Source: Rutpela maculata (Eukaryota; Arthropoda; Insecta; Coleoptera; Cerambycidae). From it: a stretch of 64,000 bases of DNA. The stretch covers positions 99,591,829 through 99,655,828 of the forward strand of contig OW386292.2 of NCBI GenBank assembly GCA_936432065.2, read 5' to 3'. This document shows, in pieces, positions 55,388 through 64,000 of the stretch; positions within the stretch are counted from its first letter, which is position 1, and each line of letters starts with the position of its first letter. A program made the translations under genes and the position numbers. The notes under the pieces are model-generated. The model was not told the origin of the DNA and did not search any database. It saw only the letters and a program-made list of their open reading frames with translations.

Positions 55388-57341
55388 TGTAACATTATTT
55401 CTTCGCTGTTCAATAAAATTTAATTTTCATCAAGTGTTTGAGAGTCTTACTGCACTTTATGTTATTTGAAGAAAAAATATTACTACCCCAGTAGCTCAGA
55501 GACTCGGCAGATGAGTCATGGGTAAGAAAATGCTTTACGAATGGTTTTACGTGTTAGGTAGATAAAGATTAATAAATGATAGATGTTTTTATAAATTTAT
55601 CTTAAAGAGATGTTAATTTCACTTAGATAATGGTAAGTTTTCCAGAATAACGGGGCGCCAATCTTTCTATAATTATAATTTACACTGAAACTGAAGTTTG
55701 ATTATAAGAAAGATAAACTAATCAAAATTTAGAGAAAGTACTAGTTGTATAAAAAAAAAATGTAAATTAATAATTCAAATTTAGCACAAGTCAAGATTAG
55801 ATTAATACCTCTGAATATTACTAAAGGATGTTCAATTTTTTATCAAAGATTAAATAATTAATACAGTAAGTAATATCGGAATATTTAGTTTGTAAAGTTT
55901 GGTTTGTATCAAAATACCTGAAATAAGTGGACAATGTGATTATAAAATTGATTTTATTATAAACCAATCAAACTTGGTGTGTTTTTATTATAAAACAACT
56001 AAACTGAGGCCTTAAAATTAAGTGAAATTATATACAAAAAAAAATATCGACTGGACGATAAAATGTTATGCAGATATTATCTATAATATTGTCTAGAACA
56101 TGAATCGACAATATGGTGATTAAAAGTCAAATTTTATTATATAACTATACCTAAATGTTTCGTAGAGATTGTGATCACAAAGTCTTTACAGAACCTTTTA
56201 TATAATTTGTTTTTAATTAGACGTAGCGTCGATAATTTATACCTTAATAAAATAGTATATGTAACTGTTCATTGAAACATGTTAATAATAAAATTGAGAA
56301 TAGAAATAGTTTTTAAAAAAATAGAACATGATACTTTAAAAACTCTAAAAATGTTAAAAGGTAAAAATATGAAGTATTTACATAAAAAACGTTAGATAAA
56401 AAAAACTTATTTGTGACACTTATCTGGAATTTTTCTGTGAATGAAAATGGTGACTTTAGTAGGGGATGATGTTGGTGAAATCCAACCCACAGTGATTTAA
56501 TTGTTGGTTTCTAGAAGAGCTCGGGATCAGGTTTAGAAGTTTCCAATACCATATTCGACGCTTCCAAAAATTCCATAAGGACAAATCCCAACTATCCTAC
56601 CATACTATCGTCGCGATCTCCATAAAAAATTTGTTTCCAACCCAAAATTTAATATGACGTTAATAAGCAATGCATAACTACAATGTGCATCCCAAGATTG
56701 ATAAAACTTGCTTCCAATTTTAGAAGATTTGCATTTTTATAAAAAAACTTGCATCTAATACAAAAATTCTTTGTCCAATACTAACATTTTTCGTCCAAAA
56801 CTATATTATTTGGATTCAATAATAAAATTGTTTATCCAATAGTGAAATTTTTTTATCCAATAGTAAAATATTTTTTTTACCCCATAGTAAAACCCTGGAA
56901 AGAAATGAAGTGTAAGCGTGAGTTGTAAAATGGCCGCTGCCAAAAAAAAATTATTTCTTTATAAATTACTTACGGATTAAACCGGTGAAGATAATTAGGC
57001 CTGCTTCATAATTAAGAAGAGGGACTATCAACCCTTTTGGTATTGAAGTCTTCAAGAAAAAATTTAATGAAAATACATCACTATTTAAAAGTTCATCGAG
57101 CAATCGAAGTTCTAACCTCGAGTAACGGAAAACGAAATCGTTCTGCCTTCTTTTTCGGTGCGTATAAATCGCCTCGCTTCGTTACCCTCTCCACTCATAA
57201 AGATTTTAAGCGTAACTCTGGTTGCATACCGTTGTGTTTAATTAAAAAGCAATTTTAAGAAATATATTTAAATCTACCACGGACATTCACGCTTAAGTTA
57301 AAATATTATATGATTTATGGGGCGGCAATATGCCTGCTACA
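55388..57341 (-). repeat. 3' LTR of the gypsy element, about 1.95 kb
   Basis: Left edge TGTAACATTATTTC (start of homology with the right copy). Right edge set by ...GCCTGCTACA|ctccctctctcg: on the minus strand the PPT cgagagagggag followed by TGTAGCAGGC. The ends are therefore TGT...ACA. An AT-rich 1.95-kb LTR is long for gypsy. A 73-codon ORF at 57037-57258 inside it has no recognised domain. Confidence 0.85.
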
Positions 57342-57353
57342 CTCCCTCTCTCG
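57342..57353 (-). promoter_or_regulatory. Polypurine tract of the gypsy element
   Basis: ctccctctctcg on the plus strand, i.e. cgagagagggag read 5'-3' on the element strand, immediately before the 3' LTR. It would prime plus-strand DNA synthesis. A second copy of the same string is in the leader at 63144-63155. Confidence 0.8.
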
Positions 57354-57598
57354 TAAAAAAAAAAATTTTTTTTTTGTTACTCTTTTGTAAAAAAAAAATT
57401 TTCTACCGAATGACTTAAACTATATTTACAAATTTCAAAAAAGATATCCTTTATTACTTTAAAATTTAGACAAAGGGTATCTAACGTTCTATCTAGGAAT
57501 GTACTATACACTATTTACAAATACTAATTTGAATAATTTAATGTTAATGTATTAAATACCAAAAGTTTATTCAAGAAAAGTACTAATTTTAGATCCGG

Positions 57599-60500
57599 TT
57601 ATCCAACCGAGACGTCAGAATTCGAACCTAGGTAGGGCTTCAAATCTTTGACATGCCATGTACCTGCATCTGACGAATCCATATTATCTAATTGATAAAT
57701 AATATTCGAAATTTTCTTTCGAACCGTGCATAAAACATATTTGGGAGCTAGTTTGGCAGAAAACTTGTTTACCGCGTCCGATAAAACTTTGTTTCTACGC
57801 CAGAGCTTATCGCCTACCGCAAATTTAACATTATCACGTTTTCTCAAATTATAAGCCTTTTTATTACGCTCATAAGCTTTCTTTAATTTCTCCTTTACCT
57901 CAGAGTATACTTCTGATAAACCTGTAAAATCGGAAACATAACCTTGTCGGTCACCCGGAAGTAAATTAATATCCTTTGTGGATTCGACTTCACCATAATA
58001 ATCTCCTGACAAAGGAACATAGCGCGTAAAATTTAGAAATGATGGAGAATACCCAGTAACTTCATGTTTGGCGGTATTTATAGCCTGCTGAATCTCAGAA
58101 AGATGTTTGTCCCATTCTTTGTGTTCAGTTATATAGCTTCGGATAGCCGTACCAACTGTTCGGTTCTGTCTTTCAACGAAATTACATTGTGGGTGGTATA
58201 ATGCATTAAACCATATTTTCTGGACATGATATTTATCAGCAAAAGCCTTAAAGGTTTTTCCCGCAAATTGAGAACCGTTATCACAAATGATATATTGTGG
58301 AACTCCATATACTAAAAATACATTATTTTCCATAAATTTTACTATGTTACCAGCAGTAGCAGTTCTTAAAGGATGAACTAAAGTGTACTTGGAAAACCAG
58401 TCGCCTACAACTAATAAGTGAGTAAAACCTCGTGGAGATCTAGGTAATGGACCCATAATATCCACAGCTATGACTTGCCAAGGAAAATTAACATTTTTGT
58501 CTGTACCCATTTTGCCTATTCTTGCCTCATTAGAGCTTTTTTGAGAAGCACAAATTTTACAAGAGCGTACATATTTCAATATATCTCTGCGCATCTTAGG
58601 CCAGTAATACAAATCTTGAACTCTACTAAAACTCTTATAAAAACCTAGGTGTGAACTAGTAGGTGGGTCATGACAATTTTTAATAATCTCAAGCCTTTGA
58701 GACTTAGGAACTAATAACTTCCATTCAGATATATTACTCTTAAAAGGAATTTTTGACGAAATAAATTTATAAACAGTACCATCATTGACTTTCCAATCAG
58801 GATACTTTTTTGGGGTTTTGAGTATATTTTCCCTCATTTTTACATAAAATTTATCCACATTTTGGGGAGAAATATCTAATAAATCTACGGACGTAGGTAT
58901 ACTCCTAGACAAAGCGTCCGCTACCACGTTATATTTTCCCTTTCTATGTGTTACATCAAACGAATATTGTTGTAATTTTAAAGACCATCTAGCTAATTTT
59001 CCAGTAGGATTTTGTAAATTTTTTAACCATTGTAAAGCCGAGTGATCAGTAATTACTGTGAAATGTTGTCCTTCAATGAAATATCGAAAAAATTCTATAG
59101 AAAATATCAAACTTAATAATTCTTTTTGACAAGTAGAATAAGCTCTTTCTGTACGGGTTAAGCTTCTACTCGCAAACGCAATAACAGATTCTTTACCGTC
59201 TATGTATTGAAAAAGAAGACCGCCGATACCTACATCGCTACCATCGCATTGTATAACAAAAGGTTTACTAAAATCAGGTGCATTTAGAATAGGTGCAGAG
59301 ACAAGAGCCTGTTTTAATTGTATAAAAGAATTTTCTGCTTCCTTTGACCACAATATTGAGTGTTTTTTTCTTACTTTACCTTTCAAAAGGTCATTCAAAG
59401 GTGATACTAAAGTTGAAAAATGCGGTATAAACCGACGATACCACGAGGTCATACCAATAAATCTTTTAATTTCTGTGGTGTTAGTGGGCCTCGGATAATT
59501 TACCATTGCAGATATTTTTTCCGGATCGGTCCTTAAGCCGCCAGAGTCCACTAAAAATCCAAGATACTTAAGAGATTTTCTAAAAAACTCACACTTTTTT
59601 AAGTTAACTGTTAGATTTGCATCCTTTAAAACATTTAATACTTCATTTAAAATTTCTATATGTTTATCAAAGGTTTCAGAAACAATAATTATATCATCAA
59701 GATATACAAAAAGATTTGGTTCAAATTTGGGGCCAAAAACAGCATCCATAAGTCTTTGTTGTGTTTGCGCACTATTTATGAGTCCGAAAGGTACTCTATT
59801 AAAATGAAATAAACCCCTACCAGGCACAGCGAAAGCAGTTTTTTCCTTCGATTGCGGGGTAAGTGGTATTTGCCAAAAAGCTTTTTTTAAATCGATCGAA
59901 CTAATATATTTAGCCCCTCGCAACATGCTTAAAATTCTATCCACTCTATTAAAAGGATATGCATCTGGTTTAGTGATTTTATTTAGATGCCTACCATCAA
60001 ATGTAAAACGATATTCTCCAGTTTTTTTTTTAACTAAAAGTACAGGTGAGCTCCAAGGGCTATGTGAAGGTTCAACAACTCCTAATTTCAACATTTGGTC
60101 TAACTCTTTATTTAAAATATTCATCATAAAGGGGGACATAGGGTACTGTCGTATTTTAAACGGTTTAGAATCACCCGTATCTATATCTAACGAAATCTTG
60201 TCAGTACACCCTAAGGTATCTTCAGACGAAATACTTTTAAAAGATTCATAAATATTATCAACCTGTCTTTGTTGTTCTTTAGTAAGTTTAGTAGTTATAC
60301 AAGGTGACATTTCTGATTCTGTATGCAGAGCACAAATCTCTACATCATTCAAGTTACAATTTACGGACCAAGAATTATTAAAAAAATTTAATTCTACTGA
60401 AAATATTTTACAAAAATCACTGCCTAATATTAATTTATGCTTTAAAGAAGGTACTACTAGAACTTTAAGTATTTTACATATATTGTCAATGCAGATTGGC

Positions 60501-62329
60501 AAATAAACACATCCTATTACACTTTGAGAATTTCCATCAGCTGTTGTCACTAACGTTTCTACACATTTATCTATTGTTAAGTTAAATTTTTCTAAAATAG
60601 CCAAATAATGACCTCCTAGGACACTTAAATTTGCTCCGGAATCTAATAAAGCTGTTATATTTTTATCAAAAATTTTTACTGTAACATAAGGTCTATTATC
60701 AAAGGGTTTTGTCAAAAAAAACGGTGCGATATTTACTTCAGAAATCTTACTATTACGATAAAAATTTGAGACCTTGGTTAACCAAGTTTTCCATCCACGA
60801 TCCTGTTTAATTTTGTCAAAAGAATTTAATTGAAACTTAATTTCACTTACAGGGCTTTTTTTTAAATTTACGTTATTATAAAAAATTTTAGTTTTATTTA
60901 CATTACCATACCTGATCACCTTAGATTGGGAGTGGTACGACCTTCCAACCCTCATGCTTCGTTTTTTTGAACACGAACATGTTTTAATAGTTTCACCCTG
61001 TTTTCCACATTTAAAACAGAATTTCTTTTTAGGAGCTCTACAATCTAAAAAGCTGTGATTTTCAAGACCACAGTTATAGCAAATTATTTTTTTATAAGTA
61101 CTTGAACCAGAAGGTTGACTATTATTTACTGCAGAAATGTTTTGACTATTTTTAGGGTAGTGTCTTCCCTTACTTATTGGTTTTTTACCTTTAAAATTAT
61201 GTTGAGACTGAGCATTGTTTTGAGAAAATGACTGAGTTGGTTGTTCTAATTTATAAGCAAGTTCAGGCTCTAATAAACAATGATTTGGAGGCGGCCGATA
61301 GCTATTTTTTAATGAGTGAGCCTCATCAATTTTTTTACATAAACTGATTAACTGAGATATTGTTTCTATTGATGTTAAAGCTAATTGACTAATATAGTGG
61401 GGTAACATGTTCTTTTTTATATATTTTAACCTAGTTTTTTCAGGTACAGATTTATTTAAACGATTAAATAATGTTTCCATTATCGCTACACAGATTGAAA
61501 TCGATTCATTTCTACCCTGTGTTCTACCTCTAATTTCCGTCCACAATTGATCGTCATAATCTACCGGGAGAAATTCTCTTTTTAATAAAGCTACTAAAGC
61601 ATCCCAATCAGAAACTGAATTTTTAATTGATCTAAACCAAAGTAAAGCATTGTGGCTAAATAAGTCACATGCACTATTAAATAATTCTAATTTTGAAACA
61701 TTTCTTGAGGCACAAAGTTCATCAACTCGTTCTAAAAAAGATTTTACGCTACTATTTTTATCCCCACTGAATTTTAGGTCCCATTTATACACTGGTACAG
61801 TTTTACTAGATGTTGGTAAAATATTCGGAAAAAAGGTCGTCTGGTTGTGCAATACTGTTGAATTTAAATTAGTTGGTGCAATTTCGGCAGCGCTAGGTTG
61901 TTGTACCTTTTCAGAGATCAAGGCCTCCAGCTCGAGAGTAGTGGCCCTCATTTCATCCTTATAATTTGAAATATAAACAGACAAATCAGCGTCTTCACTG
62001 GTTAATGGAATTCTATTAACCCTATGTATTAAATGAATTAAATAAGTAGTTATTCGAATGTACCCGGAATCTGTCTCCGGACCTTCGAATTGTTCGATAA
62101 GAACACGAATTTCCTCTATTGTACTATTAATTGCCGCTTTTTCAACATCAAAATCAAAAAGATTATATTCATACTCTATGTGACGTAATGCCTCCTTATC
62201 TAACAGTTTTCTCAACATTTTTCTTTTAGTGCTTAATTCTTTTTTTGTTGTTTTTATGTCTCTAATTAATAGTTCATAGTCAATCTGTTCTTTAGTTAAA
62301 TAATTTACTCTCATATTAAAGGTCTCCAT
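57599..62329 (-). CDS. Gypsy Gag-Pol polyprotein, 1576 aa, intact
   Basis: A single frame without stops, Gag and Pol fused. Gag: residues about 185-345 capsid (WDLKFSGDKNSSVKSFLERV); two knuckles at about 415-450 (CYNCGLENHSFLDC, FCFKCGKQGETIKTC). Protease near 560-570 (ALLDSGANLSVLGG). RT about 725-915: SPWSSPVLLVKKKTGEYRF, SSIDLKKAFWQIPL, FVYLDDIIIVSE (YLDD near 873). RNase H from about 1020 (VIQCDGSDVGIGG, VVADALSR). Integrase: H2C2 finger about 1220-1262 (CKICASQK), AVDIMGPLP, ICDNGSQF, NFVERQNR, with 35 residues between the last Asp and the Glu as expected. The C-terminus is a GPY/F-like module; no chromodomain or env. Start ATG at 62329 lies 1.1 kb after the PBS. Confidence 0.96.
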   Translation of the reverse strand: METFNMRVNYLTKEQIDYELLIRDIKTTKKELSTKRKMLRKLLDKEALRHIEYEYNLFDFDVEKAAINSTIEEIRVLIEQFEGPETDSGYIRITTYLIHLIHRVNRIPLTSEDADLSVYISNYKDEMRATTLELEALISEKVQQPSAAEIAPTNLNSTVLHNQTTFFPNILPTSSKTVPVYKWDLKFSGDKNSSVKSFLERVDELCASRNVSKLELFNSACDLFSHNALLWFRSIKNSVSDWDALVALLKREFLPVDYDDQLWTEIRGRTQGRNESISICVAIMETLFNRLNKSVPEKTRLKYIKKNMLPHYISQLALTSIETISQLISLCKKIDEAHSLKNSYRPPPNHCLLEPELAYKLEQPTQSFSQNNAQSQHNFKGKKPISKGRHYPKNSQNISAVNNSQPSGSSTYKKIICYNCGLENHSFLDCRAPKKKFCFKCGKQGETIKTCSCSKKRSMRVGRSYHSQSKVIRYGNVNKTKIFYNNVNLKKSPVSEIKFQLNSFDKIKQDRGWKTWLTKVSNFYRNSKISEVNIAPFFLTKPFDNRPYVTVKIFDKNITALLDSGANLSVLGGHYLAILEKFNLTIDKCVETLVTTADGNSQSVIGCVYLPICIDNICKILKVLVVPSLKHKLILGSDFCKIFSVELNFFNNSWSVNCNLNDVEICALHTESEMSPCITTKLTKEQQRQVDNIYESFKSISSEDTLGCTDKISLDIDTGDSKPFKIRQYPMSPFMMNILNKELDQMLKLGVVEPSHSPWSSPVLLVKKKTGEYRFTFDGRHLNKITKPDAYPFNRVDRILSMLRGAKYISSIDLKKAFWQIPLTPQSKEKTAFAVPGRGLFHFNRVPFGLINSAQTQQRLMDAVFGPKFEPNLFVYLDDIIIVSETFDKHIEILNEVLNVLKDANLTVNLKKCEFFRKSLKYLGFLVDSGGLRTDPEKISAMVNYPRPTNTTEIKRFIGMTSWYRRFIPHFSTLVSPLNDLLKGKVRKKHSILWSKEAENSFIQLKQALVSAPILNAPDFSKPFVIQCDGSDVGIGGLLFQYIDGKESVIAFASRSLTRTERAYSTCQKELLSLIFSIEFFRYFIEGQHFTVITDHSALQWLKNLQNPTGKLARWSLKLQQYSFDVTHRKGKYNVVADALSRSIPTSVDLLDISPQNVDKFYVKMRENILKTPKKYPDWKVNDGTVYKFISSKIPFKSNISEWKLLVPKSQRLEIIKNCHDPPTSSHLGFYKSFSRVQDLYYWPKMRRDILKYVRSCKICASQKSSNEARIGKMGTDKNVNFPWQVIAVDIMGPLPRSPRGFTHLLVVGDWFSKYTLVHPLRTATAGNIVKFMENNVFLVYGVPQYIICDNGSQFAGKTFKAFADKYHVQKIWFNALYHPQCNFVERQNRTVGTAIRSYITEHKEWDKHLSEIQQAINTAKHEVTGYSPSFLNFTRYVPLSGDYYGEVESTKDINLLPGDRQGYVSDFTGLSEVYSEVKEKLKKAYERNKKAYNLRKRDNVKFAVGDKLWRRNKVLSDAVNKFSAKLAPKYVLCTVRKKISNIIYQLDNMDSSDAGTWHVKDLKPYLGSNSDVSVG

Positions 62330-63461
62330 TGTACAAAAATATATAATACTCTATATGTATTAGAATTAAGTAATCGCAAACAAGTATAATAATAAAGAAA
62401 TTGTGCGTTTTGTAAAAAAAATAAATGGTCTAGCTAGATTCTCTAATTAAATTACAAACACTTATTAAATTTCCCAAATATCCTGATGGTTATTTCTTGT
62501 CAAGTTTTGAAGTTGAAACAAACAACTTTTTATATGCCTATCTGCTCAAGGCAATGTAAATTAAATTCTTTTAATTTACTGGTATTATAAATACACAACT
62601 AAATGAATTTTAAATGATTCAATAAACTCAAATATTTCAGTGTCAAGCTGAAACATACAGCAAAAAATGCTAATACCTTTTTAATAAAAAGTGGTTCAAC
62701 GGCGTCGACCGTCCGAAACCTATAACATTCCACAAATTAGGAAAACACAATTCTGCGTATTCCCTTAATCGTCAACTGACAATAATAAAAACAAAATCGA
62801 CTCATGGGTAACTATGCCCAATATTTGTCGTATTCATATATAAATATGAATTATAGGACAAACTTCGAAGTTACAAAATTTTATTACCAAAATTGAAGTG
62901 TCCCATATAAAATTTTCCAAGTTTCATATATCATTTATGCCTTTTTACTAATCAACCAAAAGGTTTTAACTGGCAGTAAACATATACAAAAATATTATTT
63001 TTTAACGTTACTCGAAGGTTATATTAAAATCTTCAAAGTTAATTGCTGCTAAATAAATTTGTTGTTGCACTTATCAGTTATTCTGACACAAACTTTACTC
63101 TATTGTTAATTTTAATAATAAAACTAGAATTTTATAAATTCTACTCCCTCTCTCGGAAAATTTTTCTTTTAAGAAAATAATTACTACCGAAGAAAAAATT
63201 ATTACTAGTTGACTAGTGAAAAATATATACTGTATGTGTAATTTCTGGGAAAAAAATCTTTTGTGAAAAACATCTATTAAAAATTTTATTTGTCTAAAAA
63301 TTTTGGTGTCATTCGTAAATTAATCTACCTACTCACGAATGGGCACTATTTTGTAAATTCACTACCCTAGACACGGTTGGTGTCATTTTGTAACATTACC
63401 ACCTTACACACGTTGGCGCCATTTTGTAACATTTTCACCCTACACACGTTGGGCGCCATTT
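62330..63461 (-). other. 5' leader of the gypsy element
   Basis: No gene. It lies between the 5' LTR and the Gag ATG and holds the PBS region and a second PPT-like string (63144-63155) embedded in sequence resembling that next to the true PPT (ctccctctctcg, A/T runs, then ctaccgaa). Confidence 0.7.
63371..63461 (-). repeat. Triplicated LTR-edge/PBS unit, 36-bp period
   Basis: Units start at about 63371, 63407 and 63443. Each contains cacgttgg(g)cgcca-like PBS text followed by ttttgtaacatt, the LTR tip sequence. The copy nearest the LTR is the best PBS: TGGCGCCCAACGTG on the minus strand, 63458-63445, three bases from the LTR. Confidence 0.88.
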
Positions 63462-64000
63462 TGTAACATTATTTCTTCGCTGTTCAATAAAATTTAATTT
63501 TCATCAAGTGTTTGAGAGTCTTACTGCACTTTATGTTATTTGAAGAAAAAATATTACTACCCCAGTAGCTCAGAGACTCGGCAGATGAGTCATGGGTAAG
63601 AAAATGCTTTACGAATGGTTTTACGTGTTAGGTAGATAAAGATTAATAAATGATAGATGTTTTTATAAATTTATCTTAAAGAGATGTTAATTTCACTTAG
63701 ATAATGGTAAGTTTTCCAGAATAACGGGGCGCCAATCTTTCTATAATTATAATTTACACTGAAACTGAAGTTTGATTATAAGAAAGATAAACTAATCAAA
63801 ATTTAGAGAAAGTACTAGTTGTATAAAAAAAAAATGTAAATTAATAATTCAAATTTAGCACAAGTCAAGATTAGATTAATACCTCTGAATATTACTAAAG
63901 GATGTTCAATTTTTTATCAAAGATTAAATAATTAATACAGTAAGTAATATCGGAATATTTAGTTTGTAAAGTTTGGTTTGTATCAAAATACCTGAAATAA
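63462..64000 (-). repeat. 5' LTR of the gypsy element, cut by the window end
   Basis: Matches 55388-55926 base for base as far as I checked, including tcagagactcggcagatgag and ataacggggcgccaatcttt. It should continue for about another 1.4 kb outside the window. Confidence 0.93.

Larger units (their letters stand above)
55388..64000 (-). mobile_element. Ty3/gypsy LTR retrotransposon, near-complete, minus strand
   Basis: Identical-looking direct repeats begin at 55388 and 63462 (offset 8074) and run to the window end, as far as can be compared (539 bp). Between them is one open Gag-Pol frame on the minus strand, a PBS next to the right LTR and a polypurine tract next to the left LTR. I saw no difference between the two LTR copies, which points to recent insertion. 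The 5' LTR is cut by the window edge. Confidence 0.95.

Noticed and set aside
55388..57341. Segmental duplication of host DNA
   Set aside because: The copies start with TGT, flank a gag-pol unit and are bordered by a PBS and a PPT, so they are LTRs.
57599..62329. Endogenous retrovirus with env
   Set aside because: No env-like ORF, signal peptide or transmembrane segment follows pol; it is a gag-pol gypsy retrotransposon.

Overview
This is a eukaryotic, AT-rich window, almost certainly from an insect; a beetle is plausible, but the sequence alone does not settle the order. Evidence: GT-AG introns inside transposase-like reading frames, arthropod-type initiator and splice signals, long (AT)n tracts, and a mix of jockey/CR1-type LINEs, Ty3/gypsy, BEL/Pao, pogo, piggyBac, Harbinger, Mutator-like, hAT, tyrosine-recombinase (Crypton-like) and Penelope-like sequences. 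I found no rRNA gene, no CRISPR array, no bacterial operon and no convincing single-copy host housekeeping gene.

Layout. 1-3096: a 207-bp (69-codon) tandem array of 14 units that is open in one frame for long stretches, runs off the left edge and ends in a unique tail. 4.1-7.3 kb: BEL/Pao remnant, then a pogo transposase split by a 1.38-kb TIR element holding a Harbinger-like scrap. 7.8-11.6 kb: a decayed intron-containing Mutator-like transposase followed by a YqaJ-type nuclease domain. 11.6-15.6 kb: a conspicuously GC-rich gypsy derivative (gag, protease, integrase; no reverse transcriptase), then a PPT/LTR-like block/PBS order. 16.8-20.6 kb: a minus-strand LINE. 20.7-25.9 kb: fragments (piggyBac tail, LINE endonuclease, MADF domain, LTR, pogo N-terminus, zinc-finger gene relic). 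26.2-27.8 kb: a TIR element with two tRNA-like Pol III modules, inserted in a LINE zinc-knuckle ORF. 28.4-32.3 kb: hAT relic, LINE relic, two palindromic MITEs, recombinase fragment. 34.2-36.1 kb: large foldbacks and a second tyrosine-recombinase copy. 37.2-40.7 kb: a jockey-like LINE with three nested insertions.

40.8-43.4 kb: promoter/LTR-like sequence, a MADF fragment, a 217-bp duplication and an LTR edge with PBS. 43.4-45.9 kb: a structurally complete piggyBac element (TTAA target duplication, TIRs, uninterrupted 556-aa transposase with three catalytic Asp) carrying six copies of an 18-bp palindrome, three near each end. 46-52 kb: GC-rich leader-like repeats, a probable Harbinger pair (transposase relic and divergent MADF-BESS relic) and two pogo relics. 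53-54.1 kb: Penelope-like GIY-YIG endonuclease with hammerhead-like hairpins at (AT)n tracts. 55.4-64 kb: a young Ty3/gypsy element on the minus strand with an intact 1576-aa Gag-Pol, 1.95-kb LTR, PBS and PPT; the right LTR leaves the window.

Nothing here acts as a host pathway. The genes act as transposon modules: complete ones (piggyBac, gypsy) sit among older, nested, inactivated copies. The least explained structures are the coding 207-bp array, the six-palindrome piggyBac, the RT-less gypsy derivative and the two tyrosine-recombinase copies sharing an intron position.
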